Positions 1 through 5,150 of a DNA stretch of 5,150 bases are shown here, one piece after another. This DNA is from Chloroflexota bacterium. Lineage in GTDB: Bacteria; Chloroflexota; Limnocylindria; QHBO01. A model generated the notes under the pieces. It was not told where the DNA came from, did no database searches, and was given only the letters and a program-made list of their open reading frames with translations. Made by a program: the position numbers and the translations under genes. Location: the NCBI GenBank assembly GCA_031177555.1, contig JAPSGM010000161.1, forward strand, positions 1-5,150. The letters are read 5' to 3'. The stretch's first letter is position 1, and the number at the start of each line of letters is the position of its first letter.

Positions 1-424
1 CCGAGGTCGCGTCCTGCACCTCGCCGAACGTATCCGGCCCGGCGGTGAAGGACTCGTCGACGCCATGACCGTCGATCTCCCCGGTGATGTGGAACGTGTA
101 CGGGCCCGCGGCGGTAGGGAAGAAGACTGACTGGTACCAGCCCGGCTCCCCGAACCTCGGCTCGAGCGGCAGCGCTCGGGTCTCGCCGCTGAAGATGACC
201 TCGGCCTCGAGTGACTCCTCCAGGCCCTCCACCGGCTCGTCCCCGCGGGTCACCTGGAACTCCAGGCCGCTCTTCTGGTCGGTAAAGACCGGCTCATCGA
301 TGAACCCCACCACGAACTGGTAGTCGCCCACCTGGCGCACCTCGTGGGCCGCGACGACGCTGGGAAGCGTGAGCAGCGCCACCAGCGCGCCGGCCGCCGC
401 GGCGCCCGACATTCGAATGGACAT
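1..424 (-). CDS. Secreted protein with CopC-like copper-ligand pattern (3' end outside window)
   Basis: The 141 visible residues begin at the ATG at 424-422. Residues 1-26 form a signal peptide: Arg at position 4, a hydrophobic Ala/Leu/Val core at about 8-24, and an Ala-Ala cleavage site (PSVVAA|HEV). The mature protein would therefore start with His27. The rest alternates hydrophobic and polar residues and is rich in Glu, Gly and Pro, as expected of an extracytoplasmic beta-sandwich. Near the visible end are the segments GPYTFHITG and EIDGHGVDESF. The second resembles the DGH segment of CopC, where the N-terminal His and the Asp and His of DGH bind Cu(II). Here these would be His27, Asp118 and His120, which are mature positions 1, 92 and 94. 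The overall sequence is otherwise not typical CopC, and YtkA/FixH-like beta domains are alternatives. The gene follows a membrane-protein gene on the same strand with a 77-base gap. Secretion is well supported; copper binding is inference. Confidence 0.8.
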   Translation of the reverse strand, partial: MSIRMSGAAAAGALVALLTLPSVVAAHEVRQVGDYQFVVGFIDEPVFTDQKSGLEFQVTRGDEPVEGLEESLEAEVIFSGETRALPLEPRFGEPGWYQSVFFPTAAGPYTFHITGEIDGHGVDESFTAGPDTFGEVQDATS

Positions 425-434
425 GAAAACGGTT

Positions 435-440
435 CCTCCT
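435..440 (-). promoter_or_regulatory. Strong Shine-Dalgarno site of the secreted-protein gene
   Basis: Read on the minus strand, AGGAGG lies 10 bases before the ATG at 424-422. It is a perfect match to the anti-Shine-Dalgarno core and much stronger than the sites of the other genes in this window. It supports the chosen start over the in-frame ATG four codons downstream (MSIRM). It also suggests the secreted protein is translated independently of, and perhaps more abundantly than, the membrane protein upstream. Confidence 0.75.
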
Positions 441-501
441 GCTGGCCGGCGTCACTCCTGCGCGCCGACCGGGAGATGCGGCCGACGCAGGGCCGGCCGG
501 G

Positions 502-1167
502 TCAGGCGTGTGCGTGAAGGACCGCCGAGGGGGGCGCCCGGAGCCCGCGGTGGATGGACATCGGCGCGCCATGCCGGTTCCGCGCCAGGCCCGGTCGAGC
601 GGGACGGATGCGGCGCAGCGGGCGTCGCGCACGCGCCCGCGTGGCGGCGATGCGCCGCAGGAGCTCCGCCTCGTGCTCCCGGACGAGGGCCGTGACCGCC
701 GCGCCCAGCCCCGTGACCAGGGCCAGCACCGGCAGCGCCAGCGGATACTCCGGGCCGGTGAGCGCGCCAACACCGATGAGGTGTCCATGGCCCAGGAAGT
801 GCTCTGCGTTCTCCTGGACGAGGAAGGCGAGCGCGACGAGGATGAACAGGCGAATCCAGTGCGCCGACGCGCGCCGCGCCCACCTCGCGGATCCGTGATG
901 GTCAGCGGGGGTCTTCGCGGCGCTGTGGCGCAGGACGGCGATCCGCGCCAACCAGAGCGCGCCGGCGGTCGCCCCACCAACCAGCAGCAGCGTGCTGGCC
1001 AGGCCCCAGTAGGCATGGCCGGCGTCGCGCAACGCGCGGGTGAGGGTCAGGCCCGGACCCATCTGGGCTGCGAAGACGGCGTCGTGCGCGACGAGCAGAG
1101 CGACGCCGGCGGCGAGCCAGAACGACGCGCGCCGGATCAGCTGTCCCGCTCTGGAGCTGGCGCTCAT
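502..1167 (-). CDS. Four-helix integral membrane protein of unknown function
   Basis: I do not recognise a named family. The 221-residue protein has four predicted membrane segments, at about residues 15-35, 53-76, 104-123 and 139-162, with Arg-rich flanks. The loop between helices 2 and 3 carries an HSAAK...DHHG stretch (81-92). The end of helix 3 carries QENAEHFLGHGH (118-129), a cluster of acidic and His residues that could bind a metal or form a proton/redox site; His28 lies in helix 1. The tail after residue 163 is about 60 residues long, strongly Arg-rich, probably cytoplasmic, and ends HAHA. The ATG at 1167-1165 gives a normal N-terminus ahead of helix 1, but the nearest purine run (GAGG) is only one base from it, so the ribosome site is weak. 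The next gene on this strand encodes a secreted protein with possible copper ligands, which fits an envelope or metal-handling pair (inference). That this is a real membrane protein is well supported; its role is unknown. Confidence 0.75.
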   Translation of the reverse strand: MSASSRAGQLIRRASFWLAAGVALLVAHDAVFAAQMGPGLTLTRALRDAGHAYWGLASTLLLVGGATAGALWLARIAVLRHSAAKTPADHHGSARWARRASAHWIRLFILVALAFLVQENAEHFLGHGHLIGVGALTGPEYPLALPVLALVTGLGAAVTALVREHEAELLRRIAATRARARRPLRRIRPARPGLARNRHGAPMSIHRGLRAPPSAVLHAHA

Positions 1168-1303
1168 GCCTCAAACATTTCCATCGGTTCTCGCACACCA
1201 CCATACGCAGCGGGTGACGCCGATGCATGGACACCGTCGAGGACGGACTGCGGATTCGCTCGCAGTCCCGGTTCTGCTCTCCCGATTCCGTTGCGGGCGA
1301 GCG

Positions 1304-1309
1304 TACAAT
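1304..1309 (+). promoter_or_regulatory. Possible -10 box of the dehydrogenase promoter
   Basis: TACAAT matches the sigma-70-type -10 consensus at five of six positions and stands out in GC-rich surroundings. Transcription would start near 1316, giving a leader of about 60 bases before the ATG at 1376. No good -35 hexamer lies at the usual 16-18 base spacing (around 1281-1287 the sequence is CCCGATT), so the call rests on the -10 box alone. Confidence 0.3.
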
Positions 1310-1365
1310 CGGCTGAACCGGTGCCCAACCTTCGGCCCACCACGTTCGTCGAGCCACGCCGTCGC

Positions 1366-1370
1366 AGAGG
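1366..1370 (+). promoter_or_regulatory. Shine-Dalgarno site of the aldehyde dehydrogenase
   Basis: AGAGG lies five bases before the ATG at 1376. It is a partial but well-placed ribosome site, and it decides the start in favour of this ATG over possible upstream in-frame starts, which would overlap the divergent gene. Confidence 0.55.
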
Positions 1371-1375
1371 TAGCC

Positions 1376-2821
1376 ATGACGCTCTCGGCCACGAAGTACC
1401 GCATGTTCATCAACGGCGACTGGTCGGAGGCGACCAGCGGAGAGACCACGGACGTCATCAATCCGGCGACGGAGGACGTCATCACCCAGGTGCCCAGGGG
1501 TGACGCCGCGGACGTGGACCGCGCCGTCAACGCCGCCCGCAAGGCGTTCGAGTCCTGGTCGCTCACCACCCCGGCCGAGCGCAGCACCGCCCTGCACAAG
1601 CTGGCCGACGCCATCGAGGCCGATGCCGAGACGCTGTCCTCGCTGGAGCAGCAGAACGTCGGCAAGCCCAAGGGCACAGCCGACTTCGACGTGGAGTTCA
1701 CCATCGACAACGTCCGCTTCTTCGCCGGCGCGGCGCGCGTGGTGGAGGGCAAGGCGGCCGGCGAGTACGTCAGCACCCATACCAGCATGATCCGGCGCGA
1801 GGCCGCCGGCGTGGTCGGGCAGGTGGCCCCGTGGAACTACCCGTTGATGATGGCCATCTGGAAGCTGTGCCCGGCCCTGGCCGCCGGCTGTACGGTGGTC
1901 CTCAAGCCTTCGAGCTCCACGCCGATGTCGGCCCTGCGCGTGGCGGAGCTGGCGGCCGACATCTTCCCCAGGGGCGTGCTGAACGTCGTCACCGGCCCCG
2001 GCGAGGTGGTGGGCAACGCCCTGGTCACCCATCCGCAGGTCGACATGGTGAGCCTCACCGGCGACACCGCCACCGGCAAGGAGATCGCCGCCGCCGCAGC
2101 GTCATCGGTCAAGCGCCTGCACCTGGAGCTGGGTGGCAAGGCCCCGGTCCTGGTCTTCGACGACGCCGATGCCGCCGCCGTGGCCGAGACCATCAAGATC
2201 GCCGGCTTCTTCAACTCCGGCCAGGACTGCACCGCCGCGACCCGGATCATCGCCGGGCGCGGGATCTACGACAACGTGCTGTCCGAGCTGGTGCCGGCAG
2301 TCGAATCGGTCAAGGTCGGGAACCCCGCGGACGATCCGGAGCTGGACATGGGCCCGCTGGTCAGCCGGGCGCAGCAGGAGCGGGTCATCGGCTACGTGGA
2401 TCGGGCTCGGGGGTACGGCGCCAAGGTTGCCACCGGGGGCGACACCAACGGCGACCGCGGCTTCTTCTACAAGCCCACCGTGGTGACCGATGTCGCCCAG
2501 GACGCGGAGATCATCCAGTCGGAGGTCTTCGGCCCGGTCGTCACCGTCCAGCACTTCGCCGATGACGACGAGGGCATCCGCTGGGCCAACGGCGTGAACT
2601 ATGGCCTGGCGGCCTCGGTCTGGACGCGCGACGTGAAGCGCGCGCTGAACGCCGCCCGGCGCCTCCGCTACGGCACGGTCTGGATCAACGACCACCTGAC
2701 CATCGCCTCGGAGATGCCGCACGGTGGGTTCGGCCAGTCCGGCTACGGCAAGGACATGAGCCTGTACTCGATCGAGGACTACACCATCGTCAAGCACGTG
2801 ATGGCCAAGATCGCCGACTGA
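1376..2821 (+). CDS. patD: NAD(P)+-dependent aldehyde dehydrogenase, gamma-aminobutyraldehyde dehydrogenase (PatD) type
   Basis: The 481-residue protein has the usual length for this family and is collinear from end to end with E. coli gamma-aminobutyraldehyde dehydrogenase as I recall it (shared GEY..HTSMIRR, MVSLTG, FDDAD, EMPHGG and SGYGKDMSLY segments). That enzyme oxidises 4-aminobutanal (1-pyrroline) to GABA in putrescine breakdown. Visible motifs are APWNYP with catalytic Asn154, Lys177 in VVLKPSS (cofactor ribose binding), LTGDTATG in the Rossmann turn, general base Glu251 in LELGGKAP, and nucleophile Cys285 in GQDCTAA. EVFGPVV lies in the C-terminal half. All core catalytic residues are present, so the enzyme should be active; it has no signal peptide and is cytosolic. 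Position 230 is Asp where many aldehyde dehydrogenases have Ser (TGS). No putrescine transaminase, oxidase or transporter gene is next to it, so the true substrate could instead be betaine aldehyde or another amino-aldehyde. The start fits the family N-terminus (MFINGDW.... INPAT). Confidence 0.9.
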   Translation: MTLSATKYRMFINGDWSEATSGETTDVINPATEDVITQVPRGDAADVDRAVNAARKAFESWSLTTPAERSTALHKLADAIEADAETLSSLEQQNVGKPKGTADFDVEFTIDNVRFFAGAARVVEGKAAGEYVSTHTSMIRREAAGVVGQVAPWNYPLMMAIWKLCPALAAGCTVVLKPSSSTPMSALRVAELAADIFPRGVLNVVTGPGEVVGNALVTHPQVDMVSLTGDTATGKEIAAAAASSVKRLHLELGGKAPVLVFDDADAAAVAETIKIAGFFNSGQDCTAATRIIAGRGIYDNVLSELVPAVESVKVGNPADDPELDMGPLVSRAQQERVIGYVDRARGYGAKVATGGDTNGDRGFFYKPTVVTDVAQDAEIIQSEVFGPVVTVQHFADDDEGIRWANGVNYGLAASVWTRDVKRALNAARRLRYGTVWINDHLTIASEMPHGGFGQSGYGKDMSLYSIEDYTIVKHVMAKIAD

Positions 2822-2863
2822 ACTGGCTCCGCTCGGCTCGGTGGCCTGCTGGGTCGGGCCATA

Positions 2864-2880
2864 CGTCCACTGCGTGGACG
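2864..2880. terminator. Stem-loop between convergent genes, possible terminator
   Basis: CGTCCAC, a three-base loop TGC, then GTGGACG form a perfect 7-bp stem. It lies 43 bases after the dehydrogenase stop and 13 bases beyond the glycosidase stop, in a 71-base convergent gap where a bidirectional terminator is expected. No T-run follows on either strand, so it is not a classical intrinsic terminator. It may act with Rho or only stabilise 3' ends. Confidence 0.4.
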
Positions 2881-2892
2881 GGATCAGCCGGC

Positions 2893-5082
2893 CTAGCGGC
2901 CAAAGGGAGAGCCGACTAGGGCTGCCAGCCGTCCCCAGGGCGTCGCGCCTGGCGACTGGGGCGGCGGCTGCCGGACAACTGCCAGGTGACCCCGGCGCCG
3001 CCTGACATCGAAGCGCGTCGCACCGGAACCGGTGCGACGCAGATGCAGGTCCACATCCGCCGAGCCAACGCGCAGGCCTTCCAGGGACAGGTCCGGCAGC
3101 CACGCGGGCAGGTGCGGGTCGATAACCAGCAGGTGGCTCGGCGCAAAGGCGACCATGCCGAGGAGTGCCTGCACCATCTGGATCACGGCGCTGGCCGACC
3201 AACCCTGCGGCGCGCAGCTGTCCGGATAGATGCCCGGGTGTGGGTGCTCGCCGTCTCGCTGGATGCCGCCCACGACCTCTGGCAGCCTGGCCTCCTCGAA
3301 CAGCTCGGCCGTGTCGAAGAAGCCCCGCGCCAGGCGCTGAAGGTCGTCCCAGGCTCCGTACCGGGCGAAGCCAAAACCGATGGTGGCCTGCTCCACCGGC
3401 CAGACGCTGCCGCGGTGGTAGCTGAACGGGTTGAAGGCCGGATGGTCGCGCGAGAGGGTGCGGATGCCCCAGCCGCTGAACATGTCGGGGGACATCAGCC
3501 GGGCGGCGACGGCCCGCCCCCGGTCCGGCGGCACCAGCCCGGATGCCAGGAGATGCCCGGCGTTCGACGCGACTGAGCGAATGGGCGTGCCGCCCGGCCC
3601 CAGGCCCATGGCATATGTCCCGAGGTCCGGCAGCCAGAAGGCGCGGTCGAATCGGCGCCGGAGCCGATGCGCTCGACGCAGTAGCCGAGCGCCGAAGCCA
3701 AGGTCGCCGCAGGCCGCGAACACCAGCGCCGCCTGCTGGAGGCCGGCATAGGCGTACGCCTGGAGCTCCGACGTTGCGATCGGGTTGGGCACGACCTCGC
3801 CGCGCTCGTCGACGATCGCGTCGTCCGAATCCAGCCAGCCCTGGTTCTTCACGCCGGCAGGCGACCGCGTCCGGTACTCGATGAAGCCGTCGCGGTCCAG
3901 GTCGCCATACCGCTCCAGCCAGTCCACCGCGGATCGCGCGGCGGGCAGCAGGTCGCGGAGGGTGGCGGAGTCGCCGGTCCAGGCCAGGTACTGGCCCAGC
4001 ATGATCAGGAAGTCGGGCACGGTGGCCCAGTCCCCGTAGTAGCGACGGAACGGGTCGATCCCGACCTGAGAGACGGGGCCCCATCGGGCCTGGTGGATCA
4101 TCTTGCCGGGCTCTTCGTCGAGCCAGTCGTCGATGGCGCGCCCCTGCCAGGCGGCATTCGCGCGCAGCGCGTCGCGGAGCGGGGTGCGCATGGCCATGAG
4201 GCTCTGCCAGCCGATCGTCAGCGTGTCGCGGCCGAAGAACTGCTGGTACAGCGGCAGGCCGGCGATCGGCGCCGCCGGGCCTTCCACCAGCCCCAGCGGG
4301 AGGCTGGCCAGGTCTTCGACTGCGGTGTCCCAGGCGCGCTGAACCATGGCGTTGGAGGTGCGCAGCCGCGGCGCCTCGTCCCGGAGCTCTTGCCGCAGGC
4401 GGGCCAGTGAGCCTCGCGTGGCGGAGAAGCTTGCGGGCGGTGCCGCGTGCCGCCTGCCCGCCACGGTGGCCTCCGTCATGAGGATCAGCTCGACCACCTC
4501 CCGGGCCGGAACGTCCAGAGCGAAGCGCAGGGCGCTTCCATCCCACGCCGCCTCGGCACCGGCAAGGGTCAAGGCCGTATCGGCCTTGATCTCTGGATGG
4601 GTGGACCGGAACGTGAGCCGCGCACCGGCCGCATCCCACGCGACGTCGACCGGGACGTCCACTCGGCGCTCTCCCCGCTCGGTGTCGTCGGTGTCGGCGA
4701 AGTCGGCGGTCAGGTGCCAGGCGAGCGGCAGGCGCACCGCGCCGGCAAGCGAGTAGTTCGTGACCCGCACCCGCGTCGCCAGGCCCTCGGACACGAAGCG
4801 CGCCACCTCCACGACCACGGTCCGTTCGGGCACCCCATCCGTCGCCGGCACCTCGTAATAGGCGAGGGAGGCGTCGGCGCCCACGGGGCTGACGGCAGCC
4901 GCATCGAGTGGCCTGCCGGCGACGACCAGCCGGTCCTCGCTCAGCACTCGGGTGTTGTCGACGTGGAATCCCTCGGAGCCGACCCCGCAGACCTCGCCGT
5001 CAAGATTGGTGATCAGGATCGAGCGGCCGCTGTACACGAAGATCTGGCCGGGACGGCCGCGAAGCGCCAGGCGGTGCGGCAT
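2893..5082 (-). CDS. Glycogen-debranching-like (amylo-alpha-1,6-glucosidase family) glycosidase
   Basis: The 729-residue protein has the two-domain layout of bacterial 'glycogen debranching N-terminal domain' (GDE_N_bis, PF14742) proteins. Residues about 14-205 form the beta-rich N-domain, with its typical opening (VYSGRSILITNLDGEV, then GFHVDNTRVLS). Residues about 245-650 form an (alpha/alpha)6 six-hairpin glycosidase domain, followed by a short beta C-domain. Family landmarks are QFFGRDT (281-287), KNQGWLDSDDAI (412-423, probably containing the acid residue), SELQAYAYAGL (438-448), SNAGHLL (506-512), NPFSYHRGSVWP (551-562), LPEVVGG (600-606) and CAPQGWSA (623-630). There is no signal peptide or membrane segment, so it is probably cytoplasmic. 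The substrate is not evident: related proteins are annotated as glycogen debranching enzymes, but trehalose, glucosylglycerate or other alpha-glucosides are possible. The ATG at 5082-5080 was chosen because it lies just before the N-domain and 13 bases after the upstream gene's stop. A TTG at 5145 would add 21 residues that overlap that gene and do not resemble the domain. No clear Shine-Dalgarno site is seen, so translation may be coupled to the upstream gene. Confidence 0.88.
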   Translation of the reverse strand: MPHRLALRGRPGQIFVYSGRSILITNLDGEVCGVGSEGFHVDNTRVLSEDRLVVAGRPLDAAAVSPVGADASLAYYEVPATDGVPERTVVVEVARFVSEGLATRVRVTNYSLAGAVRLPLAWHLTADFADTDDTERGERRVDVPVDVAWDAAGARLTFRSTHPEIKADTALTLAGAEAAWDGSALRFALDVPAREVVELILMTEATVAGRRHAAPPASFSATRGSLARLRQELRDEAPRLRTSNAMVQRAWDTAVEDLASLPLGLVEGPAAPIAGLPLYQQFFGRDTLTIGWQSLMAMRTPLRDALRANAAWQGRAIDDWLDEEPGKMIHQARWGPVSQVGIDPFRRYYGDWATVPDFLIMLGQYLAWTGDSATLRDLLPAARSAVDWLERYGDLDRDGFIEYRTRSPAGVKNQGWLDSDDAIVDERGEVVPNPIATSELQAYAYAGLQQAALVFAACGDLGFGARLLRRAHRLRRRFDRAFWLPDLGTYAMGLGPGGTPIRSVASNAGHLLASGLVPPDRGRAVAARLMSPDMFSGWGIRTLSRDHPAFNPFSYHRGSVWPVEQATIGFGFARYGAWDDLQRLARGFFDTAELFEEARLPEVVGGIQRDGEHPHPGIYPDSCAPQGWSASAVIQMVQALLGMVAFAPSHLLVIDPHLPAWLPDLSLEGLRVGSADVDLHLRRTGSGATRFDVRRRRGHLAVVRQPPPQSPGATPWGRLAALVGSPFGR
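3015..3040. repeat. 26-base perfect inverted repeat inside the glycosidase gene
   Basis: The 12-base arm GCGTCGCACCGG (3015-3026), two bases AA, then CCGGTGCGACGC (3029-3040) form a perfect inverted repeat. In RNA it would give an 11-bp stem with a 4-base loop. It falls in the coding sequence for residues about 682-690 (RRTGSGATR), in the C-terminal beta domain about 120 bases before the stop. I saw no second copy in the window. Confidence 0.8.
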
Positions 5083-5095
5083 GGCGTGCCGGCGT

Positions 5096-5150
5096 TCAGC
5101 GTCCGATGCGGCGGACCGCCAGCAGCAACGCGGCAAGCCCACCAAGGGCG
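5096..5150 (-). CDS. C-terminal end of an upstream gene, probably a membrane protein (partial)
   Basis: Read on the minus strand, the frame beginning at 5149 gives 17 codons ending ALGGLAALLLAVRRIGR and a TGA at 5098-5096. A hydrophobic Ala/Leu/Gly/Val run closed by a short Arg-rich tail is how many inner-membrane proteins end, for example the last helix of a transporter with a cytoplasmic C-terminus. The stop lies 13 bases before the glycosidase ATG on the same strand, so the two genes probably form one operon. A sugar transporter would suit the context, but 17 residues cannot show it. The other two frames on this strand are also open here, so the call rests on the membrane-like composition and the close fit to the downstream start. 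Confidence 0.5.
   Translation of the reverse strand, partial: ALGGLAALLLAVRRIGR

Larger units (their letters stand above)
1168..1375. other. Divergent intergenic region
   Basis: This 208-base stretch separates the divergently transcribed membrane-protein and dehydrogenase genes, so promoters for both should lie here. It is less GC-rich than the genes, most clearly at 1171-1184 and 1200-1205. The best -10-like hexamer on the plus strand is TACAAT at 1304-1309. On the minus strand TATGGT (1205-1200) is a poorer candidate with no acceptable -35 box. I saw no long operator-like palindrome, riboswitch fold or RNA gene. An open plus-strand frame crosses the region in phase with the dehydrogenase, but it does not look like protein sequence of that family. 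Confidence 0.6.

Noticed and set aside
502..680. Possible frameshift creating the Arg-rich tail of the membrane protein
   Set aside because: The other two frames on this strand give no better protein sequence, so a genuine basic cytoplasmic tail is the simpler reading.
1200..1205. TATGGT as the -10 box of the membrane-protein gene
   Set aside because: There is no acceptable -35 box at normal spacing, so the match is too weak to annotate.
1181..1230. Inverted CATCGG...CCGATG and the ATGCAT palindrome in the divergent region as an operator
   Set aside because: The arms are only six bases and far apart, and such matches are expected by chance.
1040..1375. In-frame upstream extension of the dehydrogenase (112 extra codons)
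   Set aside because: It overlaps the divergent membrane-protein gene, has no resemblance to a dehydrogenase N-terminus, and the ATG at 1376 has a ribosome site and fits the family length.
508..1503. A 331-codon plus-strand frame over the membrane-protein gene
   Set aside because: The translation is Arg/Gly/Gln-rich without domain character, whereas the opposite strand encodes clear membrane helices.
902..2032. A 376-codon minus-strand open frame opposite the dehydrogenase 5' half
   Set aside because: It is antisense to a clearly recognisable enzyme and overlaps the membrane-protein gene in another frame. Its His/Arg/Gly-rich translation is typical of a high-GC shadow.
2102..4639. An 845-codon minus-strand open frame spanning the dehydrogenase 3' half and the glycosidase
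   Set aside because: It is out of frame with the glycosidase and antisense to the dehydrogenase, and its translation is Arg/Pro/Gly/Ala-rich low-complexity sequence. Long shadow frames are common at this GC content.
5083..5145. TTG start giving a 750-residue glycosidase
   Set aside because: The 21 extra residues are not family-like, and they overlap the apparent end of the upstream gene; the ATG at 5082 is better placed.

Overview
The window is very GC-rich, and all of its coding frames show the G/C-ending codons expected of a high-GC bacterium. The gene complement would suit a Thermomicrobia-type Chloroflexota or a high-GC actinobacterium: a PatD-type aldehyde dehydrogenase, a GDE_N_bis-type glycogen-debranching-like enzyme, and a small secreted protein paired with an Arg-rich 4-TM protein. 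This placement is an inference from composition and protein style. Nothing in the window fixes the taxon.

Layout. On the minus strand, at the left, a 4-TM membrane protein (502-1167) is followed 77 bases later by a secreted protein that runs off the window (1-424). The secreted protein has a strong Shine-Dalgarno site of its own. A 208-base divergent intergenic region (1168-1375) separates this pair from a plus-strand aldehyde dehydrogenase (1376-2821), which closely resembles gamma-aminobutyraldehyde dehydrogenase PatD. The dehydrogenase converges on a large minus-strand gene (2893-5082) encoding a two-domain, debranching-enzyme-like glycosidase. The 71-base convergent gap contains a perfect small hairpin. 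At the right edge, the last codons of another minus-strand gene, probably a membrane protein, end 13 bases before the glycosidase start, so those two look co-transcribed.

How the genes fit together. Three functional units are visible: (i) an envelope pair, possibly metal (copper) related; (ii) an aldehyde dehydrogenase standing alone on its strand, probably acting in polyamine or amino-aldehyde catabolism; (iii) a carbohydrate unit of glycosidase plus an upstream, probably membrane-bound, protein. I see no sequence evidence that the three units act together. No tRNA, rRNA, CRISPR array, insertion sequence or phage gene was recognised.

The items most worth a second look are the CopC-like copper-ligand pattern in the secreted protein, the Glu/His cluster in its membrane neighbour, and a 26-base perfect inverted repeat inside the glycosidase gene. 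I did not find convincing evidence of a wholly new system.
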